This document shows positions 42,060-50,209 of a stretch of DNA of 64,000 nucleotides, piece by piece (the first letter of the stretch is position 1; each line of letters starts with the position of its first letter). Under the pieces are notes generated by a model, which saw nothing but the letters and a program-made list of their open reading frames with translations, was not told where the DNA came from and did no database searches. The translations under genes were made by a program, and so were the position numbers. Source of the stretch: Streptomyces sp. BK340 (GTDB taxonomy: Bacteria; Actinomycetota; Actinomycetes; Streptomycetales; Streptomycetaceae); NCBI RefSeq assembly GCF_007827595.1, contig NZ_VISR01000035.1, positions 36,450 to 100,449 of the forward strand. Direction: 5' to 3'.

Positions 42060-42644
42060 ATGCGTACCCAGGTGCGTGGCTGGCGCTGGCGGCGCAATCC
42101 GCTGCGTCGCCGCTCGGACGTCATCGAGGCATGGACCGTGCTCGTCGTCACCGTGCTGCTGTTCGTGGTCACACCCCTGGCGGGGGTGGCGGCGGGCCTG
42201 CGCGCTCATGAGCAGGCGCGCTCACTCGCGGCGTCGCAGCGGGCCGAGCGGCGTCATGTGCGGGCCGTGGTGGTCGGCAACACACCCGAGCGGCTGCCCA
42301 CGGAGCAGGGCGACCGTGATCATCCCTACCGGGCCCGGGTCCGCTGGACCGAGCCGGGCGGCGGCACGCACACCGCGCTGGCCCGCGTCCCGGCAAAGAC
42401 CCGGCCCGGTGACCCGGTGACCGTGTGGTTCGACGCCCAGGGCCGCAGTGTCGCCCCGCCCCCGGACGAGTTCGCGGTCTGGCAGCACACGATCACGGTC
42501 GGCGTGTGTGCGACGGGCGGTGCCGCGGCGGTGGTCCTGCTCGGGCACGCGCTGGAGCGCCGGATCGCGCTGCGCCACCGGATGGCCGAGTGGGAACGGG
42601 GATGGGCGCGCACCGGACCGAAGTGGACCCAGCCGAGGACCTGA
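42060..42644 (+). CDS. Rv1733c family membrane protein
   Basis: A 194-residue protein with the Rv1733c layout: a basic N-terminus (RGWRWRRNPLRRRSDVIEAW), a first membrane helix (VLVVTVLLFVVTPLAGVAAG), an extracytoplasmic domain with ERRHVRAVVVGNTPERLP and RVPAKTRPGDPVTVWFDAQG, and a second helix (HTITVGVCATGGAAAVVLLG) before a basic tail. Members are abundant in Streptomyces and mycobacteria and have no known function. ATG 42060 follows GGGAGGTGGAC; the upstream open frame is not needed. Confidence 0.88.
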   Translation: MRTQVRGWRWRRNPLRRRSDVIEAWTVLVVTVLLFVVTPLAGVAAGLRAHEQARSLAASQRAERRHVRAVVVGNTPERLPTEQGDRDHPYRARVRWTEPGGGTHTALARVPAKTRPGDPVTVWFDAQGRSVAPPPDEFAVWQHTITVGVCATGGAAAVVLLGHALERRIALRHRMAEWERGWARTGPKWTQPRT

Positions 42645-42854
42645 CCGACAGGTGACCCGACCACTGGAACCCCGACGATCACCCCATCAGGCTTCGGCAG
42701 CAAGCGATTTCGCCGCCTTGGCCAGTAAGGCGACCAAGAGCAAGGAGCTGTCGGCCGAGTCCGTATCCGACACGGACCTGGCGAGTCATCCGATCACCCA
42801 CGTACGGTGAGAGCGCAGTATCCCTTCACGCTCCCTCCGCGAAGGCGGTTGCCG

Positions 42855-43823
42855 ATGGCCCTGTTCGACCTCCCGGTCGACGAACTCCGTACGTACCGAA
42901 GCGAGTCCGGGGCACCCGAGGACTTCGACGCCTTCTGGGGCAAGACGCTCCAGGAGGCCCGCGAGCACGCTCTGGACGCCCGCTTCGAGCCGGTGGACAC
43001 CGGACTGTGCACGGTGCGGGTGTACGACGTGACGTTCGCCGGGTTCGGTGGTCACCCGGTCAAGGGCTGGCTGCGGCTGCCGGCCGGCGCCACCGAACCG
43101 GTGCCGCTGGTAGTGGAGTTCATCGGCTACGGCGGCGGACGCGGCCTGGCGCACGAGAAGCTGCTGTGGGCGTCCACGGGCCGGGCGCACTTCGTGATGG
43201 ACACCCGCGGACAGGGCAGCGCATGGGGCGGCGGGGGCGGTACGGCGGACCCGGTGGGCGCCGCGCCCGCCTACCCGGGGTTCATGACGCGGGGCATCGA
43301 CGCTCCCGAGAACTATTACTACCGGCGTGTGTTCACCGACGCCGTGCGCGCGGTGGAGGCCGCTCGTTCGCATCCGCTGACCGACGCGGCACGGACCGCG
43401 GTGATCGGTGAGAGCCAGGGCGGCGGCATCGCGCTGGCCGTCGGCGGGCTGCTGCCGGACCTGGTCGCGGTCGCCCCGGACGTGCCGTTCCTGTGCGACT
43501 TTCCACGCGCGACGACACTGACGGAGCGTCATCCTTACCGGGAGATAGGCCTTTTCCTGAAGACGCACCGGGGGCGCGCGGCCGACGTACTGCGCACCCT
43601 CTCCTACTTCGACGGCGTGCACTTCGCGGCCCGCGGCCGGGCCCCGGCGCTCTTCTCGGCAGCCCTGGAGGACCAGACCTGTCCGCCGTCGACCGTGTTC
43701 GCCGCATTCAACGCGTGGGCGTACGAGGACAAGGCGATCGAGGTGTACGACTTCAACGACCATGAGGGCGGCGGGCCGTTCCAGGAGGAGCGGAAGCTGC
43801 GCTGGCTGCGGTCGTACGCCTGA
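42855..43823 (+). CDS. Acetylxylan esterase / cephalosporin C deacetylase family
   Basis: A 322-residue carbohydrate esterase family 7 alpha/beta hydrolase. The nucleophile serine is S187 in GESQGGGIALAVGGLL, the aspartate lies in LEDQTCPPSTVFAAFNAW, and the histidine in NDHEGGGPFQEERKL. FVMDTRGQGSAWGGGGGTAD supplies the oxyanion region. It should remove acetyl groups from xylo-oligosaccharides and related acetyl esters. No signal peptide is present, so it acts inside the cell. The start at ATG 42855 (ALFDLPVDELRTYR) is the family N-terminus and follows GAAGGCGGTTGCC. It has no xylanase or sugar transporter neighbour. Confidence 0.93.
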   Translation: MALFDLPVDELRTYRSESGAPEDFDAFWGKTLQEAREHALDARFEPVDTGLCTVRVYDVTFAGFGGHPVKGWLRLPAGATEPVPLVVEFIGYGGGRGLAHEKLLWASTGRAHFVMDTRGQGSAWGGGGGTADPVGAAPAYPGFMTRGIDAPENYYYRRVFTDAVRAVEAARSHPLTDAARTAVIGESQGGGIALAVGGLLPDLVAVAPDVPFLCDFPRATTLTERHPYREIGLFLKTHRGRAADVLRTLSYFDGVHFAARGRAPALFSAALEDQTCPPSTVFAAFNAWAYEDKAIEVYDFNDHEGGGPFQEERKLRWLRSYA

Positions 43824-44499
43824 GGCCGGCGGAGGAGAGGAAAGGGGCGGGAGCACGGAGACGCAGGCGGTCGCCGAGCGGTTCGTGCAGGTCCGGGAGC
43901 GGGTGACCGACGTGCGGTCCTCCGCGCCCCTGGTGGGTCCGGGCGGGATCGCACCCGACGCCACCGGGGGCGGCGTACACGCCACTGGAGGCGGGCGAGG
44001 AACCCATCGGCCTTTCCCCCGGCGCCGCTCGCCGGGCTGTACGCCGGGGGCTCCCTGGGGCCGGTGGGGCGCGAAAGAGACGGAAGCCCATGTTCTATGA
44101 CGTCGGTCACAGCACCCCGCCGACAAACCTGCACGCTTAGTAGACGCGACATGGAGGACATTCAAGGATTTGTCCGTCTTGACCTGGATGTGAATCCCGC
44201 CGCGCGTCCCGGGATTCCCCCGGCCGGCCCGAACGCCCGTTGCCCAGTGCCGCAAGGCTTCTGACGCCGCGACAGCCTGCCCTCCTGCCCGCCATGTGCG
44301 GACCTGGGGCCCTCGCACTGCCCAGGCGAGGGCCCTGGACCTACGAGGCAACCTAGTGGCGAGGACCCTTTGCACTCCCTGTCGAGCCGTTCTAAGAATG
44401 ACGACCCACAGGACGTCGCCGCAGTTCGGAACCGGTGTTCACACAGAGTCGACGGCGCACCGGACGCTCGGCGTCACCGAGTGAGTAGGAGCCCCCCAC
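43824..44499. other. 676-bp stretch without a supported gene
   Basis: GC-rich open frames cross the first half but none has a credible start or protein sequence. The second half (about 44100-44499) is less GC-rich and must contain the promoter of the snapalysin gene. In S. lividans snpA is controlled by a divergent LysR gene; no such gene is present here. Confidence 0.5.
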
Positions 44500-45309
44500 A
44501 TGAAGTCGTCCCGAACGTCCCCGAGACTCCTCGCTCTCGCTCTCGGCCTGGGCCTGACCTCCAGCGCGCTGGCCGCGGCGGTGCCGTCCGGCGCCCAGAC
44601 CGCCGACCCCCCGTCCGGTGCCACCGGCACCTCAGTGGCGCAGTACGCCGGGTCGGCCGAGGAGGCCGCGAACAACAAGGCGTTCTTCGAGACCGTGCTC
44701 AAGTCCGTCGCCGAGAAGCGCGCCGATCAGCCGAACGCGCAGGCGGTGACCGTCTACTACAACGCCTCCCAGGCACCGAGCTTTCGTTCGCAGATAGCGA
44801 GCGCGGCCTCGATCTGGAACAGCTCCGAGTCCAACGTCAAGCTCCAGGAGGCGTCGAGCGGTGGCGCCGACTTCTCCTACCGCGAGGGCAACGACCCGCG
44901 CGGTTCCTACACCTCCACCAACGGCCACGGAAGCGGCTACGTCTTCCTCGACTACACCCAGAACCAGCAGTACGACTCGGTCCGCGTCGTCACCCATGAG
45001 ACCGGGCACGTGCTGGGCCTGCCGGACGACTACGGCGGGCCGTGCAGTGAACTGATGTCGGGCGGCACCGCCGGCCCGCTCTGCACCGATCGCCACCCGA
45101 ACGATACCGAGCGCTCGCGTGTCGACCAGCTGTGGGCCACCGGACTCGCGCAGACCCCGGGCATGACACGATCACCCGAAACCGCCGGCCCGCTCGCAGA
45201 CGGTGGCGCCGGTGGGGGCGAGGCACCGATCAGGGGCGACGCCCAGGCCCCCAGCACGCCCGCGATCATCGAGCCGGCACCCGCACCCGTCCTGATCCGT
45301 ATTGGCTGA
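44500..45309 (+). CDS. snpA: Snapalysin-family zinc metalloprotease
   Basis: A 269-residue secreted protease. The signal peptide is about 1-33 (LLALALGLGLTSSALAAAVP), a propeptide runs to about 80, and the mature domain starts near AVTVYYNASQAPSFRSQIAS. The zinc site is HETGHVLGLPDDYGGPC (H166, E167, H170, D176), the metzincin-like form specific to snapalysins, and the Met-turn is ELMSGGTAGPLC. Four cysteines and TERSRVDQLWA complete the family pattern. Compared with the classical enzyme of about 227 residues it has an extra Pro/Ala-rich tail from about 225. The LysR activator usually divergent from snpA is absent. Confidence 0.94.
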   Translation: MKSSRTSPRLLALALGLGLTSSALAAAVPSGAQTADPPSGATGTSVAQYAGSAEEAANNKAFFETVLKSVAEKRADQPNAQAVTVYYNASQAPSFRSQIASAASIWNSSESNVKLQEASSGGADFSYREGNDPRGSYTSTNGHGSGYVFLDYTQNQQYDSVRVVTHETGHVLGLPDDYGGPCSELMSGGTAGPLCTDRHPNDTERSRVDQLWATGLAQTPGMTRSPETAGPLADGGAGGGEAPIRGDAQAPSTPAIIEPAPAPVLIRIG

Positions 45310-45542
45310 TCACACGGCAACGGCAGATCACCCAGCAGTACGCACGGCCTGACCGGGCAGCTCCGCAGGGGTGTTCAGGTCGACGGCACGCCACCGAGGG
45401 GGCACCAGGAGCCGGCGGCCGGCCGTTCCTCCTGCGACCTCTGCCCCTCGCCCTTTTCGGCCAGTCGCCGCTCGCCGTGATCCCCGTGGCACCGTTGCGG
45501 GCGGGCGGGTTTCGGCCTAACCGGCAGGACGCTCTTCCCTCG

Positions 45543-45554
45543 TGGTTTAGACCA
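45543..45554 (+). promoter_or_regulatory. dre-like palindrome upstream of the GntR gene
   Basis: TGGTTTAGACCA differs at one position from the TGGTCTAGACCA core bound by DasR and related GntR/HutC regulators of Streptomyces. It lies 64 bp before the start of the GntR gene. It may be that protein's autoregulatory operator or a true DasR box linking the gene to N-acetylglucosamine. The rest of the gap, 45310-45618, holds no gene. Confidence 0.6.
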
Positions 45555-45618
45555 ATGCTAGATCTGGTCGCGCAATGAGCCCGCACGGCTACGTCTTGTC
45601 ACCAACAGGAGGCGCGGC

Positions 45619-46362
45619 ATGGCCCGCACCACCCCGCACGAACCCCCGCAGACCGACGCCAGACCCCTGTACTGGCAGATCGCGTCGCTGCTCCTCGACG
45701 AACTGCACGACGGCACCGTTCCGCCCGGCGAGCGGCTGCCCGGCGAGCGCCATCTGGCCCGGCGCTACGGGGTCAGCCGGGAGACCGTCCGGCAGGCGCT
45801 GGAGGTGCTGCGCCGCGGCGGTGTGGTCGCCACCGACCGGCGGGGCAGCCACGCCACGCTGCCCGGCCGGCCGGTCGAGGACCCGGTCTCGCTCACCTTC
45901 CCGGTCGGCGCCCGCCCGGCGGACCTGGGGGCGGTGGACCGGGCGACGGTGACCTGGGAGGCACCGCCGCCGAAGCACGCGGAGGTGCTGGGCCTGGCCC
46001 CGCACCGGCCGACGCTGGTGCACCGCTACCGGTCTGCCACGCCCGACGGCCGGTCGCTGCGTACGGCGGTGACGTCGTTCTCGGCCGTGGCACTGGCCGA
46101 GGTCGCGGAGCTGGGCCGCTACCGTGACCGGGCCGACGGGGCGACTCCCGCCCAGCTGCGCCGCGCCTACGACTGGATGCGCAGGGCCGGCCTGACCCTG
46201 CACCACCGGGACTCCATCACCCAGGTGGGCGGTGCCGCCTCGGTCCGGGTGACCCGGCGGGTGCACGACCAGTACGCGCGTCCGCTGGAGATCACCGATC
46301 TGGTGGTGAACGCCGAACAGGACGCGCTGGTCTACGAGTTCACGCTGCCTGCGGCGGGGTAG
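45619..46362 (+). CDS. GntR family regulator, HutC/UTRA type
   Basis: A 247-residue regulator. The winged helix spans about 10-85: YWQIASLLLDELHDGTVPPG, then LPGERHLARRYGVSRETVRQ and a wing with VVATDRRGSH. The UTRA effector domain (about 95-240) includes PTLVHRYRSATPDGRSLRTA and ITDLVVNAEQDALVYEFTLP. Family ligands are small metabolites such as sugars or amino acids. ATG 45619 follows AGGAGGCGCGGC. A dre-like palindrome lies upstream. No transporter or catabolic operon is adjacent, so the target genes are elsewhere or the gene is an orphan. The 3' end overlaps the convergent methyltransferase gene by 23 bp. Confidence 0.92.
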   Translation: MARTTPHEPPQTDARPLYWQIASLLLDELHDGTVPPGERLPGERHLARRYGVSRETVRQALEVLRRGGVVATDRRGSHATLPGRPVEDPVSLTFPVGARPADLGAVDRATVTWEAPPPKHAEVLGLAPHRPTLVHRYRSATPDGRSLRTAVTSFSAVALAEVAELGRYRDRADGATPAQLRRAYDWMRRAGLTLHHRDSITQVGGAASVRVTRRVHDQYARPLEITDLVVNAEQDALVYEFTLPAAG

Positions 46363-47110
46363 CGCCGTCGGCCCGGCGCGCCGACACCAGCCGGACGCGG
46401 GGACTGCCGTCACCGCGCCGGCCGAACTCGGGCAGCGTCTGCAGGTCGACCGTGAAGCCCGCGCGCGTCAACTCCGCAAGGACGTCGCCGAGTCGGAAGG
46501 CCCCGTAGTACATGACGAACGGCGGTCGCCACAGGGCGTTGCGCACCCGCATCACCGAGTCGAAGCCGAACAGCATCCAGTACGCGGGGCTGGACGGGCG
46601 CGGCGGGGCGAGGACCGGGAAGGCGAACCGGCCGCCCGGCCGCAGCACCGAGTGGACCTGGGCGAACAGGCCGGGCAGCTCCCGGGGCAGGAAGTGACCG
46701 AACGCCCCGAAGCTGACCACGAGGTCGAAGGCGGCGGTGAACGGCAGGGCCCGGGCGTCGGCGCGCACCCAGGCGACGCCCGGCCCCTCGGTCGCGGGTG
46801 AGAGCCTCTCGCTCGCGGCCCGGCGCCGGGCGACGTCGAGCATGCCGGCACTGAAGTCGACACCGGTGACGCTGTGCCTGCACAGCCCGGCCAGGACGTC
46901 CGTCCCGGCGCCGGTGCCGCAGCACAGGTCGAGGCCGTCCTCGAACGGGCCGAGCGGCTCGAGCGCCTGCTCCACCGAGTCCAGTACCGCGTCGGGTGTC
47001 CGGAACGGGGTGTGGTCGAACTTCGGGGCCAGCAGGTCGTAGCCGCGCTCGACGGACGACAACGCCTGGACGGCCAGCTCGCGGAGCGTGGGGCCTTCGG
47101 GGCTGAACAT
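46340..47110 (-). CDS. Class I SAM-dependent methyltransferase
   Basis: A 256-residue methyltransferase. GLDLCCGTGAGTDVLAGLCR is SAM motif I, VTGVDFSAGMLDVARRRAA the ribose contact, and DLVVSFGAFGHFLPRELPG motif IV; VHSVLRPGGRFAFPVLAPPR is the post-motif III strand. The N-terminal helix (GYDLLAPKFDHTPFRTPD) is typical of small-molecule methyltransferases. The substrate is unknown. ATG 47110 has no striking ribosome site. Its stop lies inside the GntR gene's end (23-bp convergent overlap). Confidence 0.88.
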   Translation of the reverse strand: MFSPEGPTLRELAVQALSSVERGYDLLAPKFDHTPFRTPDAVLDSVEQALEPLGPFEDGLDLCCGTGAGTDVLAGLCRHSVTGVDFSAGMLDVARRRAASERLSPATEGPGVAWVRADARALPFTAAFDLVVSFGAFGHFLPRELPGLFAQVHSVLRPGGRFAFPVLAPPRPSSPAYWMLFGFDSVMRVRNALWRPPFVMYYGAFRLGDVLAELTRAGFTVDLQTLPEFGRRGDGSPRVRLVSARRADGATPPQAA

Positions 47111-47209
47111 CCCGTCAGCCTAGGCGCTCACGCGACTGTGGACACGCATTCCACAGCTGACTACTCTCATCCGCAGCTATTCATCTAATTGACTATGCGA
47201 GGTGATCCG

Positions 47210-47608
47210 ATGCGCGCGTTCCGTGAGGCGGTCGAGGCGGGAGACCTGGAGGCCGTCGAGGCGCTGCTGGCCGACGACGTCGTCTTCACCAGCCCGGCCG
47301 TCTTCAAGCCGTATCCGGGCAAGGCCATCACCGCGGCGATCCTGCGCGGGGTCTTCCAGGTGTTCCAGGACTTCCGGTACGTGCGTGAGATCGGCGCCCC
47401 GGACGCCTCCGACCACGCCCTGGTCTTCACGGCCCGGGTGGGCGACCGGGAGCTGACCGGCTGCGACTTCCTGCACGTGAACGAGGACGGACTGATCGAC
47501 GACTTCATGGTCATGGTCCGTCCGCTGTCGGGCGCGCAGGCCCTCGCCGCGGCCATGGGCGCGCGGTTCGACCAGATCGTCGAGGAGGCGGAGGCGCGGT
47601 CCGCCTGA
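47210..47608 (+). CDS. Nuclear transport factor 2 / SnoaL-like protein
   Basis: A 132-residue NTF2-fold protein: FREAVEAGDLEAVEALLADD is the opening helix pair, VVFTSPAVFKPYPGKAITAA the pocket segment, and GCDFLHVNEDGLIDDFMVMV the closing strands. Proteins of this fold act as isomerases, cyclases or ligand binders; the reaction cannot be told from the fold. ATG 47210 follows GAGGTGATCC and is preferred to TTG 47189 or ATG 47195. It is convergent with the next gene, 42 bp apart. Confidence 0.85.
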   Translation: MRAFREAVEAGDLEAVEALLADDVVFTSPAVFKPYPGKAITAAILRGVFQVFQDFRYVREIGAPDASDHALVFTARVGDRELTGCDFLHVNEDGLIDDFMVMVRPLSGAQALAAAMGARFDQIVEEAEARSA

Positions 47609-47650
47609 GCGGTGCGGCCCCGCCTCCCGGCGGTTCGGGCGACCTCGGGG

Positions 47651-48535
47651 TCAGTCCTTCAACTGCTCCAGCGTTGCCTTGGTGTCCGTCTTCAGCCAGT
47701 CGGACACGTCGGTGAGCGCGGGCGGGTTCTTGTCCTGGTTGTACGAGCTGAGGTAGGCGCTGTAGCTCATCGTGTACGTCACCCAGCCGTCGCGTACGGC
47801 GAGGGTGGCGTAGCGGGATCCGCTGGTCGAGCCGCTGGTGGTGTCCTGGCTGACCAGGTAGGCCTCGTCGCCGATGCCCTTGACCGGGCTGACGTCGTAA
47901 CCCGTGTGGCTGTCACCGTAGTTCTTCCAGGTGGCGGTGAACTCCGGCCCGGGGTCGGTCTTCCGGTGCAGGTCCACCTGCACGGAGAGGTAGGCGTCCG
48001 CGTAGCTGGAGCCGGTCTTCTTCAGGTTCAGACTGCAGTAACTCTCGTCCAGCGCCTTGTCCTTGAGGGAGGTGTGCGTCGAGGAGGAGTCGCTCTCCGG
48101 GTACTCGTCCTTGAAGGAGGAGTAGTCCGCCCTCGAGCACATGTTGGAGGGCGCCGAATAGCCGCGCAGGTCCGCGCTGTCGCTCATGCCGCCGAGCAGG
48201 AACACACCGGCCGCCCACGCGGCGGAGGCGACGACCGCGCCGACGGCGAGCCACAGCACGGCACGCCCGGCACCACCGCCGCCACCGGGCGGCGGGGCGG
48301 GCACCGGGCCGTACTGGGGCGGCTGCGCGTAGGGGTTCCCCGGCACCCCCGCCTGGGGCGGGGGTGCCTGTCCGACCAGCGTGGGCTGCGCGTAGAAGTT
48401 CCCCGACGGGGGAGACTGCGGGTTCGGGTAGGGGTAGGCCGTCGGCTGCGGCGGCACCGCCGACTGGGGGGCGGGCTGCCCGGGCTGCGGCACCGGCTGG
48501 TCGGCCGGCGGCGGGGGCTGCGGTGGCGTGGACAT
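47651..48535 (-). CDS. Proline-rich single-span membrane protein
   Basis: A 294-residue protein. The first 88 residues are proline-, glutamine- and tyrosine-rich (PPQPPPPADQPVPQPGQPA; NPQSPPSGNFYAQPTL) and cytoplasmic. A glycine run leads into one membrane helix (AVLWLAVGAVVASAAWAAGV), and the C-terminal 180 residues are an extracytoplasmic domain with a possible disulfide (NMCSRADYSSF and ESYCSLNLKK). This layout is frequent in Streptomyces proteins of unknown function with a lipoprotein-LpqN-like exterior. A perfect 11-bp inverted repeat lies in the coding sequence of the proline-rich part. Confidence 0.78.
   Translation of the reverse strand: MSTPPQPPPPADQPVPQPGQPAPQSAVPPQPTAYPYPNPQSPPSGNFYAQPTLVGQAPPPQAGVPGNPYAQPPQYGPVPAPPPGGGGGAGRAVLWLAVGAVVASAAWAAGVFLLGGMSDSADLRGYSAPSNMCSRADYSSFKDEYPESDSSSTHTSLKDKALDESYCSLNLKKTGSSYADAYLSVQVDLHRKTDPGPEFTATWKNYGDSHTGYDVSPVKGIGDEAYLVSQDTTSGSTSGSRYATLAVRDGWVTYTMSYSAYLSSYNQDKNPPALTDVSDWLKTDTKATLEQLKD
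48342..48368. repeat. Perfect 11-bp inverted repeat inside a gene
   Basis: GGCACCCCCGC (48342-48352) and GCGGGGGTGCC (48358-48368) are exact reverse complements with a 5-base loop. In the protein this is the PPQAGVPG stretch of the proline-rich region. The NOS gene tail also encodes AGVPG next to a G-rich hairpin, so this may be one copy of a dispersed hairpin repeat. Confidence 0.55.
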
Positions 48536-48969
48536 GTCGTGACGATAGTGCAGGGTTGGCGGTCAAGTCCTCTGACGTCCGGGATCGTTACGGTGTGGGG
48601 ACATCTGGTGCGGGTTCCGCTGGTATACGGCTGAGCCGCCCAGGCGCACGGGAAGTGCGCGGTCACCGTCGCCGAGGAAGCCCGAGTGGCGGGAATAGGC
48701 CGCGCCGCCGACGTGTTGGACCAATCGCAGCCGTACCGCGTCGTCGAGTGGTACCGTGCAATCAGCATCTGTGTACGCCCCCTTGTGGGCGCCGGTGCCA
48801 GTTCTCCTCTCCACGCTGATCCGTCCGCCATTTTCGGCCCGGACGCGTCAGCTTCTCAGCACCACCTCGGACCGAGGTGTCGTTTCCGCCGCCCGGAGGC
48901 ACGTACGCCCTCCCGTCCCGCGGCTTCCTCCCCCCTTCCTCATGTCTTCCGTCCGTGAAAGGACCACCC
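48536..48969. other. 434-bp leader and promoter region of the Rho paralog gene
   Basis: No gene is supported here. The region lies between divergent genes and contains a small hairpin, CGCCC (48776-48780) with GGGCG (48787-48791), about 180 bp before the rho start. A long leader is notable because rho genes elsewhere are autoregulated by attenuation in their leaders. Whether that applies here cannot be seen. Confidence 0.4.
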
Positions 48970-50118
48970 TTGACCACCACACTCGAACCCCCTCACGCGA
49001 TGCAGCAGGCCCCGGCCGCCCGGACCGTCACCGGAGTCCTCGACATCGACACACACGGGAAGGGGCAGCTGCGGGCCGTGAACTGCCTGTCCTCCCCCGC
49101 TGATCCGCAGGTTCCCGCCGCGCTGGTGCGCAGGCACGGCCTGCGCAAGGGTGACCTCGTCGAGGGCGTCCGCGGGGCTCAGCGCGCACTCACCGAGATC
49201 ACCCAGGTGAACGGCCGCGACCCGGGCGAACTCCGAGGCCGCCGCCACTTCCGGGACCTCACCCCGCTCCACCCGCACGAGCGCATCCGCCTGGAACATC
49301 CGGCGGCCGGTCTCGCCGGACGGGTCACCGACCTGTTCGCCCCGGTCGGCAAGGGCCAGCGCGGGCTGATCGTGGCCCCGCCGAAGACCGGCAAGACCGT
49401 GCTGCTCCAGCAGCTCGCCGCCGCCGTCGCCGGCAACCATCCCGAGTGCCGTCTGATGGTCGTCCTGCTGGACGAGCGTCCCGAGGAGGTCACCGAGATG
49501 CGCCGATCGGTGCGTGGCGAGGTCTACGCCTCCACGTTCGACCGGGCGGCAAAGGAGCACATCGCCCTCGCGGAACTGGTCGTCGAGCGGACCAAGCGGC
49601 TCGTCGAGGACGGCGAGGACGTCGTCATCCTGCTGGACTCCCTGACCCGGCTGTGCCGGGCCCACAACAACGCCGCCGCCGCCGGCGGACGCACCCTGAG
49701 CGGCGGTGTCGACGCGGGTGCCCTGCTCGGGCCCAAGCGGTTCTTCGGCGCCGCCCGCCAGGCGGAGGAGGGCGGCTCGCTCACCATCCTCGCCACCGCC
49801 CTGGTGGACACCGGCTCCCGTGCCGACGGCTACTTCTTCGAGGAGCTGAAGAGCACGGGCAACATGGAGCTGCGGCTGGACCGGGAACTCGCCGCCCGGC
49901 GTCTCTTCCCGGCCGTGGACCTCGACCCCACGGGCACCCGCCGCGAGGAACTCCTGCTCACCCCGGCCGAGTTGACGGCCACCCGGGGCCTGCGCCGGGC
50001 ACTGCGCTCCCGGGAGGGCGGGCCGGCCAACCTGGAGACGCTCCTGGAGCGGCTGCGGGCCACCCCCGACAACGCCACGTTCCTGCGCCGCGTCCAGCCG
50101 ACCCTGCCCACGGCCTGA
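48970..50118 (+). CDS. Transcription termination factor Rho, short second copy
   Basis: A 382-residue Rho. A short RNA-binding domain (about 15-105) precedes the ATPase core: LIVAPPKTGKTVLLQQLAA (P-loop), LMVVLLDERPEEVTEMRRSV (with the catalytic glutamate), VVILLDSLTRLCRAHNNAAA (Walker B), LSGGVDAGALLGPKRFFGAA (Q/R loops) and STGNMELRLDRELAARRLFP. Streptomyces housekeeping Rho is much longer because of an N-terminal insertion; this copy lacks it. The residue after the P-loop threonine is Val, where E. coli has Met186, part of the bicyclomycin pocket. TTG 48970 follows GAAAGGACCACCC and gives an LTTTLE start; ATG 49000 is the alternative. Function may be specialised termination. Confidence 0.92.
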   Translation: MTTTLEPPHAMQQAPAARTVTGVLDIDTHGKGQLRAVNCLSSPADPQVPAALVRRHGLRKGDLVEGVRGAQRALTEITQVNGRDPGELRGRRHFRDLTPLHPHERIRLEHPAAGLAGRVTDLFAPVGKGQRGLIVAPPKTGKTVLLQQLAAAVAGNHPECRLMVVLLDERPEEVTEMRRSVRGEVYASTFDRAAKEHIALAELVVERTKRLVEDGEDVVILLDSLTRLCRAHNNAAAAGGRTLSGGVDAGALLGPKRFFGAARQAEEGGSLTILATALVDTGSRADGYFFEELKSTGNMELRLDRELAARRLFPAVDLDPTGTRREELLLTPAELTATRGLRRALRSREGGPANLETLLERLRATPDNATFLRRVQPTLPTA

Positions 50119-50125
50119 GGCCGTC

Positions 50126-50143
50126 CCGGAATGCGGCATCCGG
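50126..50143 (+). terminator. Small hairpin after the Rho paralog gene
   Basis: CCGGAATGC faces GCATCCGG with one bulged base, starting 7 bp after the stop codon. It is a short stem and may be a weak terminator. The D,D-carboxypeptidase gene begins 66 bp further on. Confidence 0.35.
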
Positions 50144-50209
50144 GTGCTCCGGTGGCCCGTCCGGCCCCGGCAGCGCGCCCGACGACCCTCCACTTCCTAC
50201 GTTGATCAT

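Noticed and set aside
43850..44100. Short plus-strand frame after the esterase gene
   Set aside because: It starts with a helical-looking segment but lacks a start, a ribosome site and any recognisable family, and dissolves into Gly/Arg/Pro-rich sequence.
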